Below, piece after piece: positions 7,780-16,313 of a stretch of 44,565 nt of DNA. Both the position numbers and the translations under genes were made by a program. How positions within the stretch are numbered: the first letter of the stretch is position 1; every line of letters begins with the position of its first letter. The notes below the pieces were generated by a model that had not been told where the DNA came from, did no database searches, and saw only the letters and a program-made list of their open reading frames with translations. Source of the DNA: JBMHDN01 sp049889355 (GTDB taxonomy: Bacteria > Pseudomonadota > Alphaproteobacteria > Puniceispirillales > Puniceispirillaceae); assembly GCA_049889355.1 (NCBI GenBank), contig JBMHDN010000054.1, positions 1 through 44,565 of the forward strand, in the 5' to 3' direction.

Positions 7780-7798
7780 GAGCTCAACGGGCGGGTTA

Positions 7799-8563
7799 TT
7801 ATAGCGCTGTCAGTGGGATTGCTGTTAAGCAAATCCAAGCGGCGGTTTCGCTGAGCAGCTGGCCTGCCCCGCATACATCACCTGTTTGTCCGCCAATTTG
7901 TTTTTTGGCAAGGCGGGCAAACATCAAGCTGACTAAAATGAGCATAGCCAGTGCCAGAGGCGCCATGATCGCGCCATAAATTAATGCAGGGCTGCTGATC
8001 AAGACCGCCATTAAAACAGGCTTCATATCCAGCCTGCCTGCATCTTGCCCCAGACCGTTTTCACGTGCGGCGGGTAACAGGCTGAGATAAAATACCATCA
8101 CCAGACGGCTGATCACCGCAAAGCTGAGAATAAGCCCAAAAAAGGTGAGGCTCGGTACAAAACTGGAAAGGCTGATCAGGCGTGCGGCCATCACCAATAT
8201 GAGGGCCAAAACGCCATAGGTGCCAATTTGGCTATCTTTCATGATCGCCAGCTTGCGCTGTCTATCGAGTCCGCCGCCAAACCCATCAGCGCAATCTGCC
8301 AGCCCGTCCTCATGCATAGCACCGGTGGCAAACAGGCCAGCTGATAGAGCCAGAAGAGCAGATAAAAGAGGTGCTAGGCCGGCAAGGGATAGCGCGCTGT
8401 AGAGCCCTGCAATGATAGCTGCAATCACAACACCAACAAATGGGAAGGCCCATCTGGCCTCAGCCAATGTCGGGATATCTGGCCCCAGCTTGCCAGCTGG
8501 CAGGCGGCTCAGCAGCATAAAGGCAATCTGCCCTTCAGCTATGCGCCTGCCAAGCCAGATCAT
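7799..8563 (-). CDS. cobS: adenosylcobinamide-GDP ribazoletransferase (cobalamin synthase)
   Basis: The 254-residue multi-spanning membrane protein matches the CobS (CobV in Pseudomonas naming) family. The N-terminal FMLLSRLP segment and the metal-binding acidic motifs MHEDGLADCADGFGGG (about 82-97) and QIGTYGVLAL (112-121) are conserved. It joins adenosylcobinamide-GDP to alpha-ribazole(-phosphate) to form cobalamin(-phosphate), the last assembly step, at the inner membrane. The start ATG overlaps the cobT stop by 4 bases (ATGA), so it is the third gene of a cobU-cobT-cobS operon on the minus strand. It should not be confused with the cobaltochelatase CobS of Pseudomonas nomenclature, which is not in the window. 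Confidence 0.93.
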   Translation of the reverse strand: MIWLGRRIAEGQIAFMLLSRLPAGKLGPDIPTLAEARWAFPFVGVVIAAIIAGLYSALSLAGLAPLLSALLALSAGLFATGAMHEDGLADCADGFGGGLDRQRKLAIMKDSQIGTYGVLALILVMAARLISLSSFVPSLTFFGLILSFAVISRLVMVFYLSLLPAARENGLGQDAGRLDMKPVLMAVLISSPALIYGAIMAPLALAMLILVSLMFARLAKKQIGGQTGDVCGAGQLLSETAAWICLTAIPLTAL

Positions 8564-9567
8564 GCGCCGGCTATGCCTGCGGATTCAAACGTCGCCATTT
8601 GGTTATGACAGGCGACCGCACCGCGCAGAATATTTAAGGCCAGTGCAGCACCTGTGCCTTCACCAAGGCGCATATTCAAATCCAAAATGGCCTGTTTATC
8701 CATTTTTTCCAGCAGGCGCTGATGGCCAGGCTCAACGGATTTATGGGCAACAAGGCAATGATCCAGGCTCGCCGGGTTCAAACCATAAAGAGGGGCTGCG
8801 GCCGCGGTACAGATAAAGCCGTCCAGCATCACGGGTATGCGCGCGGCACGTGCCGCCAGAATGGCCCCGCAAATGGCGGCCTGTTCGCGCCCGCCAAAGG
8901 CCAGCAATGCGCTCAAATCGGCACGCGCGCCATGTTTAGCAAGACCTTTTTCAATGACATCAACCTTGCGGGCTACGCCATCTGCATCTGACCCTGTGCC
9001 AATCCCAACCCAGCCTGCAACATCGCCGCCAAATACACAGGCCGCAAGAGCGGATGAAATGGTTGAGTTGCCAATCCCCATCTCGCCCAGCAGGAGGATG
9101 TTCGCGCTGGTATCCACAGCTTGTGCGCCTGCGCTCATCGCTTCAAACAACGCGTCTTCTGATAGGGCTTGTGTTTGGGTGAAATCACCTGTTGGGGTGT
9201 CGAGTGAGAGCGGGACGACATTTAATGCTGCACCGCTTACCGCACAAAGCTGGTTCATCGCCGCGCCACCTGCCTCAAAATTAGCGACCATCAGATGAGT
9301 CACCTCTTGCGGGAAGGGGTTTACGCCTTGTGCGCAAATGCCGTGATTGCCAGCAAAGATAATGGCTTGGGCTTTATCCAGAGATGGTTTTTCTGCTTCT
9401 TGCCATCCTGCCAGAAAGACAGCGAGCTCTTCTAATCTGCCAAGCGAGCCTGGCGGCTTGGTCAGGTTGTTCTGATGCGCCAGAGCGGCTGCTTCGCACG
9501 CCTCATTTTTTGTTGGCATGCGGTTCAGAAAGTCAGAAATCGTATCAAAACTGTTAAAAGCGGTCAT
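8560..9567 (-). CDS. cobT: nicotinate-nucleotide-dimethylbenzimidazole phosphoribosyltransferase
   Basis: The product of 335 residues (CobU in Pseudomonas naming) activates the lower ligand: it transfers phosphoribose from nicotinate mononucleotide to dimethylbenzimidazole, giving alpha-ribazole phosphate. Visible family hallmarks are LTKPPGSLGRLE near the N-terminus, FAGNHGICAQGV, LLGEMGIGNSTISSAL, and the catalytic Glu303 in RLGEGTGAALA, with the usual C-terminus MATFESAGI. I start it at the ATG at 9567 (MTAFNSFDTI), 17 bases after the cobU stop. The longer in-frame extension would overlap cobU and matches nothing in the family. It overlaps cobS by 4 bases. Confidence 0.93.
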   Translation of the reverse strand: MTAFNSFDTISDFLNRMPTKNEACEAAALAHQNNLTKPPGSLGRLEELAVFLAGWQEAEKPSLDKAQAIIFAGNHGICAQGVNPFPQEVTHLMVANFEAGGAAMNQLCAVSGAALNVVPLSLDTPTGDFTQTQALSEDALFEAMSAGAQAVDTSANILLLGEMGIGNSTISSALAACVFGGDVAGWVGIGTGSDADGVARKVDVIEKGLAKHGARADLSALLAFGGREQAAICGAILAARAARIPVMLDGFICTAAAAPLYGLNPASLDHCLVAHKSVEPGHQRLLEKMDKQAILDLNMRLGEGTGAALALNILRGAVACHNQMATFESAGIAGA

Positions 9568-9583
9568 CAGAAGGGCTTTCTTA

Positions 9584-10102
9584 TTATTCGGATGATGGTT
9601 TGAGCTTGAGTGGCAAGCCGGATATGCTGACATATACTTCATCAACATGGGCAGCTATGATTTGGTTTAATCGACCTGCTTCATCACGAAAACGTCTTGC
9701 AATAGCGTTTTCGGGCACAATGCCAGCGCCGACTTCATTGGTTACAAAAACAATCGGGTCTTGTCTGTCTTGAATAGCCTTGATCAGATCATCTGTCGCG
9801 GCTTCGATATCTTCTTCGGCGAACATCAGATTGCTGAGCCATAGGGTCAGACAATCCACAAGACATGGGCCTTTGCCATCTGATTGGCGGATTGCATCTG
9901 GCAGAGCCAAGGGCGCGTTCACCGTCTGCCATTCAGGCCCACGGCGTTCTTGATGTAAGGCGATGCGCTGTTCCATCTCAGCGTCGAACGCCTGTGCAGT
10001 GGCGATATAAACAAGTGTCGGTCCGAGCGCACATGTGCGTTCTTCTGCATAACGGCTCTTTCCAGATCGGGCGCCACCGGTTACTAATATTGAATAAGCC
10101 AT
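9584..10102 (-). CDS. cobU: adenosylcobinamide kinase / adenosylcobinamide-phosphate guanylyltransferase
   Basis: This bifunctional enzyme (CobP in Pseudomonas naming) has 172 residues, the usual length. The P-loop GGARSGKS lies at residues 9-16, the guanylylated histidine is most likely His50 in IALHQERRGPEW, and the C-terminal VTNEVGAGIVP and RDEAGRLNQ motifs are intact. It phosphorylates adenosylcobinamide and then adds GMP to give adenosylcobinamide-GDP, the substrate of CobS. It is the first gene of the minus-strand trio with cobT and cobS. It is divergent from the alpha-ribazole phosphatase gene, separated by a 73-base region in which I recognise no riboswitch. Confidence 0.93.
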   Translation of the reverse strand: MAYSILVTGGARSGKSRYAEERTCALGPTLVYIATAQAFDAEMEQRIALHQERRGPEWQTVNAPLALPDAIRQSDGKGPCLVDCLTLWLSNLMFAEEDIEAATDDLIKAIQDRQDPIVFVTNEVGAGIVPENAIARRFRDEAGRLNQIIAAHVDEVYVSISGLPLKLKPSSE

Positions 10103-10175
10103 AGGCTGGTCCTAGCTTATTCTAAGACAAAATGAAAATTGTTTTTCAGCGCTTCATCACAGAATTGAGAGTTGC

Positions 10176-10748
10176 ATGTATAAAGAGCTATTTTTGATTA
10201 GACATGCACCATCTATACCGGCCTGCTTTCTTTATGGCCGCACCGATGCAGATATCGCTACGCCAACCCCAGCGCAAATTAGCTATTTATCGAAAGCAAT
10301 TGAACCTTGTGAGGTGTTCCTGAGCAGTCCGGCAAAGCGCGCGCTCAAAAGCTTTCAGGCGGTTTGCCCAGATAAGGTTTTATCACGTGAAATCCCGGAA
10401 ATGTGGGAGCAATCCTTTGGTGATTGGGAAGGCATGAAATATGCTGACCTGCCTGATATCGGTTCTAAAAGCGGTGCAGAGCTGGCCGAATTTCGGCCGC
10501 CAAATGGCGAGAGTTTTGCTGATCTCTGCGCACGTGTGCAGCCCGCCATCCAACGCTTGCTCTTAGACGAGCCAGCTGAGAAAATGGCTCTGTTTGCGCA
10601 TGCAGGGGTTATTCGCGCGGTGCTGGCCTTAGCATTGGGCGATCAGATCGCCGCTCTGAAATTTGAAATTGGCCATTTATCGCTGACCCATATCAGGGCG
10701 TTGCCAAAGGGCCAGTTTTCGATTGTTGGCGTCAATAAGACGGGCTAA
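10176..10748 (+). CDS. histidine phosphatase, probable alpha-ribazole phosphatase (Salmonella CobC type)
   Basis: This is a histidine phosphatase (phosphoglycerate mutase-like) protein of 190 residues. The catalytic LIRHAPS motif puts the phospho-acceptor at His10. The second histidine is in LFAHAGVIRAVLAL, and a conserved Glu-rich loop is seen in EMWEQSFGDWEG. Among cobalamin genes this family removes the 5' phosphate of alpha-ribazole phosphate or cobalamin phosphate. I leave the symbol empty because cobC is used here for the aminotransferase two genes downstream. The assignment to alpha-ribazole rests on neighbourhood, as the superfamily is broad. cbiB follows after 64 bases. Confidence 0.75.
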   Translation: MYKELFLIRHAPSIPACFLYGRTDADIATPTPAQISYLSKAIEPCEVFLSSPAKRALKSFQAVCPDKVLSREIPEMWEQSFGDWEGMKYADLPDIGSKSGAELAEFRPPNGESFADLCARVQPAIQRLLLDEPAEKMALFAHAGVIRAVLALALGDQIAALKFEIGHLSLTHIRALPKGQFSIVGVNKTG

Positions 10749-10812
10749 TTTGTGGCCAGATTGCAGAGAAGCTCCGTTATCTTCACCACCAAGCGAATAG
10801 GGAAGTGATAAG

Positions 10813-11781
10813 ATGGTTTATGTGCTTATCATGATAATCGCTTTGGGCCTTGATCGTCTGATAGGCTGGCCTGATGGGCTTTATCGGCGTTTGTCTCATC
10901 CGGTGGTGGCGATGGGCTGGCTGATTGGCACATGTGACACCTATCTTAACCGGTCAGACTGGCCAGATTATCTGCGTCGTTTTTGCGGTGTCATCACGGT
11001 GCTTATTCTTATTTCTGTCTCTGGCGGTGTGGCTTTGTTGGTGGTTGAGCTCTTGCCAGATGATGTGTTTGGTACGGTGCTCATTACACTGATTGCGTGG
11101 CCGTTTCTGGCCTCTCATTCTCTTCACAGCCATGTGCTGGCCGTAGCAAAGCCATTGGCCGCTGGCGATATTGACGGTGCGCGTTTTGCAGTATCGATGA
11201 TTGTGGGGCGCAATGCCGAAAAGATGGATAAAGCGGCGATTGCACGTGCGGCCCTAGAAAGCCTGGCCGAAAACACATCAGACGGGGTGGTAGCCCCGCT
11301 CTTTTGGGGGGTGATTTTCGGGCTACCCGGGCTGGTGGTCTATAAAGCCATCAACACGATGGATTCAATGATTGGTTATAGATCAGAACGCTATCGTGAT
11401 TTTGGCTGGGCGGCGGCACGCTTAGATGATGTGGTAAATTGGATACCGGCACGCCTCACAGGTCTTATTTATGTGCTGGTCTCGCCGCAGATGAGATATA
11501 GCTATAAAATTATGCGCCGCGATGCACCGCGCCATCGCTCGCCAAATGCAGGCTGGCCAGAAGCTGCTTTTGCAGCGGCTTTGAATCTGCGCCTGTCTGG
11601 CCCGCGCCTTTATGATGGCCAGATGAGCGCTGATCCCTGGCTGAATGAAAAAGGTGCTGACCCTGACGCGGGTGATATCGAAAAAGGGCTTGATCTATTT
11701 AATCGTCTGATTGGTGTGATTTTTGCACTGCTGGTCGGATTAATGGTTATCTTGGCGGTGCTGGCGTATAAAACAGCATGA
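10813..11781 (+). CDS. cbiB: adenosylcobinamide-phosphate synthase
   Basis: The 322-residue membrane protein of the CbiB/CobD family attaches the aminopropanol (or its phosphate) arm to the f-propionate of adenosylcobyric acid. Family blocks visible are LDRLIGWPDGLYRRLSHPVV near the N-terminus, LESLAENTSDGVVAPLFWG (152-170), KAINTMDSMIGYRSERYRDFG (178-198) and DVVNWIPARLTGL. Hydrophobic spans occur near the N-terminus, around residues 55-95 and at the C-terminus. The start has AGGGAAG upstream. The TGA overlaps the cobC start codon, so this gene and the aminotransferase are coupled, as expected for consecutive steps. Confidence 0.93.
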   Translation: MVYVLIMIIALGLDRLIGWPDGLYRRLSHPVVAMGWLIGTCDTYLNRSDWPDYLRRFCGVITVLILISVSGGVALLVVELLPDDVFGTVLITLIAWPFLASHSLHSHVLAVAKPLAAGDIDGARFAVSMIVGRNAEKMDKAAIARAALESLAENTSDGVVAPLFWGVIFGLPGLVVYKAINTMDSMIGYRSERYRDFGWAAARLDDVVNWIPARLTGLIYVLVSPQMRYSYKIMRRDAPRHRSPNAGWPEAAFAAALNLRLSGPRLYDGQMSADPWLNEKGADPDAGDIEKGLDLFNRLIGVIFALLVGLMVILAVLAYKTA

Positions 11782-12797
11782 TGGAAGAGATGATGAAAGA
11801 TGGTGAGCCGATCGAACATGGCGGCGATTTAGACAGAGCGATGGCTCGGTTTGGCGGTGCGCGCGATCATTGGCTTGATTTATCAACGGGGATCAACCCG
11901 CATGCCTATCCATTGCCTGATATCGCTGCCTATCATTGGGCTGAACTGCCTGATATGGGGGCTTTATTCTCATTAGTGGATGCGGCAAAAAGCGCCTATC
12001 GCACGGATGCTGACTGCCTGCCTGTCGCCGGGGCCCAGCAAGCCATCCAGCATTATCCGGCTCTGCTGAAAGCGCATATGCAAGGACGCAGGGCAAAATT
12101 ATTGCACCCCAGCTATAATGAGCATGACATTCAGCTGAGGCGTCAGGGCTGGCAGGTTGAAAGCGTCAGGCAAATGGCTGATTTGGCTGGGGCTGATTTG
12201 GCGGTGCTGGTCAATCCCAATAATCCGGATGGCCAGTTTCTGAAAGCAGAAGCTGTTTTAGAGCTGGCTGGCAAAGTCGGGTTTCTGGTGGTGGATGAGA
12301 GCTTTTGTGATATCAGGCCAGATATTTCTGTCTGTCCGATGTTAGATAAAGGCCCGGGCAACATATTGGTTTTGCGCTCTTTTGGTAAATTTTACGGGCT
12401 GGCTGGTTTGCGCCTTGGATTTGTGGTCGGGCCTGACACAATATTGCAACAGATCAGCCGCAATTTGGGCAGCTGGTCAGTCTCTGGTCCGGCACTAGAG
12501 ATCGGCAGAATTGCATTATCCGATATCACTTGGGCTGAGGAGATGAAAATTCAGCTTGAAGAAGAGGCAAGTCATCTTGACCAGCTGGCACAAGAGGCAG
12601 GCTGGGTCAGGCTAGGCGGTACCAGCCTTTTTAGACTCTATGATGTTGGCGATGCGATGGGCGTTCAAGATATGCTAGGCGCTCATCATATCTGGAGCCG
12701 TAAATTCAGCTATGCGCCATCTTGGCTCAGGCTGGGTCTGCCGCCCCGTTCTGCTTGGGGCAGGTTGGAAAAAGCGATTATCGGAACCAAGGCTTAG
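11778..12797 (+). CDS. cobC: cobalamin biosynthesis PLP aminotransferase (threonine-phosphate decarboxylase type)
   Basis: The product is a fold-type I PLP enzyme of 339 residues in the HisC-like family. N-terminal HGGDLDRAMARFGG and DLSTGINPHAYP are typical of CobC/CobD decarboxylases; VNPNNPDGQ (145-153) and the Schiff-base lysine Lys204 in RSFGKFYGLAGLRLGF are present. It supplies the (R)-1-aminopropan-2-ol phosphate linker from threonine phosphate. The ATG at 11778 overlaps the cbiB stop; another ATG follows directly at 11781. Its stop shares TTAG with the stop of cobQ on the other strand, a 4-base convergent overlap with no room for a terminator. Confidence 0.9.
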   Translation: MMEEMMKDGEPIEHGGDLDRAMARFGGARDHWLDLSTGINPHAYPLPDIAAYHWAELPDMGALFSLVDAAKSAYRTDADCLPVAGAQQAIQHYPALLKAHMQGRRAKLLHPSYNEHDIQLRRQGWQVESVRQMADLAGADLAVLVNPNNPDGQFLKAEAVLELAGKVGFLVVDESFCDIRPDISVCPMLDKGPGNILVLRSFGKFYGLAGLRLGFVVGPDTILQQISRNLGSWSVSGPALEIGRIALSDITWAEEMKIQLEEEASHLDQLAQEAGWVRLGGTSLFRLYDVGDAMGVQDMLGAHHIWSRKFSYAPSWLRLGLPPRSAWGRLEKAIIGTKA

Positions 12798-14245
12798 CGT
12801 GCCAGTTTGAACATGGCGTCAATATCCAAATGCGCTTCCATATGTGCAGCCAATTCATTGAGCACGCTGTCTACACCTGCATCATAGGATAGCCCACTGG
12901 TGGTCGCACCGAGCTGCTGCAAAAAAGCCTGCCGGAAAGCATCTTCAGCAAAAAGACCATGCAGATAGCTGCCTTGAATGCGTCCATCTGCTGAACAAGC
13001 GCCATCAGGATATCCTTCAATATCTGCAAAAGGTCGGGCACAATCTGGGCCGTCTGTCTGGCCGAGATGAATTTCATACCCCGATACGGCCAGACCTGAG
13101 GCGTGATGCCGGGCTGAGACGGCACGCAAGGTTTTATCCGCATGCATGGTGGTTTCAATATCCAACAAGCCAAGCCCTTCTGTCTGGCCAGCTGGTCCTT
13201 CCAGGCCTTTTGGATCATCAATCCATTTGCCAAGCATCTGATAGCCGCCACAAATGCCAAGAATATGGCCGCCACGCCGGTAATGGGCGCGCAAATCCAC
13301 ATCCCATCCTTGCGTGCGTAAAAAAGCCAAATCGCCTCTGGTGGATTTACTGCCTGGGATCAGCACAAGGTCTGCATCCCCAGGGATAGCCTGACCTGGC
13401 TTGAGCATCACCAGCTGAACTTGTTCTTCTTGCACCAGCGGGTCCAGATCATCGAAATTAGCCATCCGCGAGAGGCAAAGACAGACAATTTTAAAGCTGG
13501 CCTTTGTGGTGTGATCAGCGGTGCGAATATCAAGCGCATCTTCTGCTGGCAGGCGCCAAGCATCGGAAAAATAGGGCAGGACACCAAAACCAGGCCAGCC
13601 TGTTTTATCAGCGATCATCTGATAGCCATCATCAAAAAGCGAGACATCGCCTCGGAATTTATTGACGATAAAGCCGGATATCTGGCGCAGATCTTCCTCA
13701 GGTAGGATTGTGCCCGTGCCAACCAACTGGGCAATAATACCCCCGCGGTCAATATCACCGATCAACATGACAGGCACATCTGCTGCCAGCGCAAAGCCCA
13801 TATTGGCAATATCATTTTTGCGCAGGTTAATCTCAGCTGGACTGCCAGCCCCCTCAATCAGTACCAAATCATGCGCTTCAGACAGCCTGTTGAAACTCTC
13901 CAAAACAGGGGCCATTAATTGCGGTTTCAATTTGGCGTAATCGCGGGCCTTCATGCTGGCATGGCGCTGGCCCTGAATAATAATCTGCGCACCTGTCTCT
14001 GTTTCCGGTTTCAGCAAGATCGGGTTCATATCAGTGTGAAGCGGCAAATTACAAGCGCGTGCCTGCAAAGCTTGTGCCCGCCCGATTTCGCCACCATCAG
14101 AAGTAACAGCGGCATTGTTAGACATGTTCTGCGGCTTGAAAGGCGCGACTTTTAAACCCCGATTAACAGCGGCGCGGCACAAGCCGGCAACCAGAACAGA
14201 TTTGCCGACATTAGAGCCCGTGCCTTGAAACATGATGGCTGGCAT
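12794..14245 (-). CDS. cobQ: cobyric acid synthase (glutamine-dependent)
   Basis: The 483-residue protein has an N-terminal dethiobiotin synthetase-like ATPase domain with P-loop GTGSNVGKS (residues 8-16) and KPQNMSNNA, followed by a class-I-like glutamine amidotransferase domain. The nucleophile cysteine is in HILGICGGYQMLG, and the partner histidine is in SYLHGLFAEDAFR. It amidates the b, d, e and g side chains of adenosylcobyrinic acid a,c-diamide. It lies 11 bases after cobO on the minus strand. An AGGA sequence precedes the ATG. Length and domain order are normal. Confidence 0.94.
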   Translation of the reverse strand: MPAIMFQGTGSNVGKSVLVAGLCRAAVNRGLKVAPFKPQNMSNNAAVTSDGGEIGRAQALQARACNLPLHTDMNPILLKPETETGAQIIIQGQRHASMKARDYAKLKPQLMAPVLESFNRLSEAHDLVLIEGAGSPAEINLRKNDIANMGFALAADVPVMLIGDIDRGGIIAQLVGTGTILPEEDLRQISGFIVNKFRGDVSLFDDGYQMIADKTGWPGFGVLPYFSDAWRLPAEDALDIRTADHTTKASFKIVCLCLSRMANFDDLDPLVQEEQVQLVMLKPGQAIPGDADLVLIPGSKSTRGDLAFLRTQGWDVDLRAHYRRGGHILGICGGYQMLGKWIDDPKGLEGPAGQTEGLGLLDIETTMHADKTLRAVSARHHASGLAVSGYEIHLGQTDGPDCARPFADIEGYPDGACSADGRIQGSYLHGLFAEDAFRQAFLQQLGATTSGLSYDAGVDSVLNELAAHMEAHLDIDAMFKLAR

Positions 14246-14256
14246 GATGAAAAATC

Positions 14257-14904
14257 CTAAAACTCAACGCCTTTTTGGGCTTTGATCCCATCGCGGAAAG
14301 GATGTTTAATCAGTGACATTTCGGTGACCATATCGGCGGCGGCAATCAGCTCATCTTTGGCATTACGTCCGGTCAGAACCACATGTGTCATCTCTGGCTT
14401 TTCATTGAGCAAAAATTCAACCACCTCATCAATATCCAGATAATCATAACGCAGTGCGATATTAATCTCATCCAACAGCACAAATTGGATATCCGGATTG
14501 CGGATCAGCTCTTTGGCGCGTTCCCATCCTGCCTTGGCAGCGGCGATATCACGGGCGCGATCTTGAGTCTCCCAGGTAAAGCCCTCACCGGAGACGACAA
14601 AGATACATTCATCTGCAAAACGCTGTTCCAGAAAATCGCGCTCGCCAGTGCGCCAGGTGCCCTTGATGAATTGAACCACTGCACAAGGCATCTGATGGGC
14701 GATACAGCGCATGATCATGCCAAACCCTGAAGAAGATTTGCCTTTGCCTGCACCTGTGTGAACGATAATGAGACCTTTTTCCTCTGTTTTGGTCTGCATC
14801 AGCCTATCACGCGCCTCTTTGATTTTGCGCATTTTCTCATTATGCGCTGCGTTGCGGGCGGCATCATCTGCGGTGGTTTTGGTATCGGCAGGTGATTGTG
14901 TCAT
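14257..14904 (-). CDS. cobO: cob(I)yrinic acid a,c-diamide adenosyltransferase
   Basis: This is a CobA/CobO/BtuR-type corrinoid adenosyltransferase of 215 residues. It has the P-loop HTGAGKGKSSSGFGM near residue 47, the QFIKGTWRTGE block, and the conserved LLDEINIALRYDYLD and HVVLTGRNAKDELI segments. It transfers the adenosyl group of ATP to reduced cobalt. I start it at the ATG at 14904, preceded by AAGGGAA. The upstream in-frame extension of 48 residues is basic and unlike the family. It is the first gene of a cobO-cobQ pair and is divergent from cobW. Confidence 0.92.
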   Translation of the reverse strand: MTQSPADTKTTADDAARNAAHNEKMRKIKEARDRLMQTKTEEKGLIIVHTGAGKGKSSSGFGMIMRCIAHQMPCAVVQFIKGTWRTGERDFLEQRFADECIFVVSGEGFTWETQDRARDIAAAKAGWERAKELIRNPDIQFVLLDEINIALRYDYLDIDEVVEFLLNEKPEMTHVVLTGRNAKDELIAAADMVTEMSLIKHPFRDGIKAQKGVEF

Positions 14905-15263
14905 AGGCTGATTCCCTTTGCTTATCTGAGGCCTTTTTCTAATGACCCTATAATGCCCTTGTCTGGATAAAAATGTAAATCTGCACCGACTGTTTCTGCA
15001 TCGTTTTGCACCTATTTTGGACTGTTTTTGAAAAGCAGGCTGAGGCAAAACTTCCCTTAGTTTTTTTTGCGCTGTGCGCTCTTGGACAGCCTGTTTGTGT
15101 TTAGGTCAAAATTTTCGGGATATGGGTCATATCAGGGTCGTATTTTGAGCAATGTTAGGCAGGTGCCAAAGGCTATGATGAAACAATAGGATGTCAGCGG
15201 CTTTTTCGGTATATATTATCCGCAATTATCCCTGATGTAAGCGCCCTAGTTTCAAGAGATTAA
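14905..15263. other. divergent intergenic region between cobO and cobW
   Basis: These 359 bases carry no credible gene. I looked on both strands for a cobalamin aptamer and found none of its conserved blocks. A perfect inverted repeat, GATATG-GGT-CATATC, is at 15119-15133. An eight-T run is at 15061-15068 and an AT-rich stretch TATATATTAT at 15210-15219 could hold a -10 for cobW, but no matching -35 was convincing. The region presumably contains both divergent promoters. Confidence 0.5.
15119..15133. promoter_or_regulatory. perfect inverted repeat, possible operator
   Basis: GATATG (15119-15124) and CATATC (15128-15133) are separated by GGT. The palindrome sits between the divergent cobO and cobW genes, about 130 bases before cobW and 215 before cobO. 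No regulator can be named; a 15-base palindrome of this kind could also occur by chance. Confidence 0.3.
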
Positions 15264-16304
15264 ATGATGAAGACCATCACAAAAATTCCGGTTACCATTG
15301 TCACAGGTTTTTTAGGTTCAGGTAAGACCACCTTAATCAGCCAGTTGATGCAAAATCCACAAGGCAAACGCCTGGCGGTGATCGTGAACGAATTTGGTGA
15401 TGTCGGCGTAGATGGACAAATTCTAAAAGATTGTGCCATTCCAAATTGTCCGGCGGCAAACATCATGGAATTGGCCAATGGCTGTATTTGCTGTACGGTC
15501 GCAGATGATTTTATCCCGACGATTGAAGCCTTGATGGCGGTTCAGCCTCAGCCAGAACATATCCTGATTGAAACCTCAGGCCTTGCTTTGCCAAAACCAT
15601 TATTGAAAGCTTTTGACTGGCCTGATATCCGCTCGCGCATCACGGTAGATGGGGTGATTGCACTGGCCGATGCCGAAGCGGTAGCTGCTGGCCAGTTTGC
15701 CCCTGATTTGGCCGGGGTTGAAGCCCAGCGTGCCGCCGATGATCAGCTGGATCATGAAACCCCGCTCTCAGAGGTTTTTGAAGATCAGATTGCCTGTGCG
15801 GATATCATCTTGCTGACCAAATCTGATCTGGCAAGCGAGGCGCAAAAAGACAAAGCCCGTGCGATGATTGCAGAGGCCGCGCCGCGGACCTTGCCGGTTA
15901 TTGAAGTGGTAGACGGCCAGATTGACCCGCGGCTGATTCTAGGTCTGGAAGCTGCGGCAGAAGATGATATGGATGCACGCCCCTCACATCATGATGGGGT
16001 GCCAGAACATGACCATGAAGATTTTGACAGTGCCGTTTTTGATATTCCAAAATTAGATAATGCAGAGGACATTGTCGCTCGGATTGAAAGGCTGGCCGCT
16101 GAACAGCATATCTTGCGCGTCAAGGGCTATGCAGTTGTCTCAGCTAAGCCAATGCGCCTGTTGGTTCAGGCTGTTGGTGGGCGTGTGCGCACCCAGTTTG
16201 ATAAAATCTGGGCACCAGATGAAGCTAAGCAAGGTCGGCTGGTGGTGATTGCAGAACATGATCATCTCAATATCGCTGCTATTAACGAGATCTTGCAAGG
16301 ATAA
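15264..16304 (+). CDS. cobW: CobW-type GTPase metallochaperone
   Basis: This G3E-family GTPase of 346 residues has Walker A GFLGSGKTT (15-23), the CxCC metal motif CICC (74-77), the Walker B/switch region ILIETSGLALPKP and the guanine-specificity motif LLTKSDL. A linker rich in His/Asp (DARPSHHDGVPEHDHED, about 236-252) precedes the C-terminal CobW domain. The family is linked to cobalt delivery to the aerobic cobaltochelatase. Its position 9 bases before cobN agrees with that. It opens the long plus-strand cob operon. Confidence 0.92.
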   Translation: MMKTITKIPVTIVTGFLGSGKTTLISQLMQNPQGKRLAVIVNEFGDVGVDGQILKDCAIPNCPAANIMELANGCICCTVADDFIPTIEALMAVQPQPEHILIETSGLALPKPLLKAFDWPDIRSRITVDGVIALADAEAVAAGQFAPDLAGVEAQRAADDQLDHETPLSEVFEDQIACADIILLTKSDLASEAQKDKARAMIAEAAPRTLPVIEVVDGQIDPRLILGLEAAAEDDMDARPSHHDGVPEHDHEDFDSAVFDIPKLDNAEDIVARIERLAAEQHILRVKGYAVVSAKPMRLLVQAVGGRVRTQFDKIWAPDEAKQGRLVVIAEHDHLNIAAINEILQG

Positions 16305-16313
16305 GGGGCGTAA

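Noticed and set aside
7780..7798. Terminator between the convergent binding-protein gene and cobS
   Set aside because: The 19-base gap has no stem with adequate pairing and no T-run.
15150..15200. GGCAGGTGCC and following AATAGG as a possible second cobalamin aptamer before cobW
   Set aside because: None of the GGGAAT, CCCGCAACTGT or B12-box blocks follow; the resemblance is limited to a few bases.
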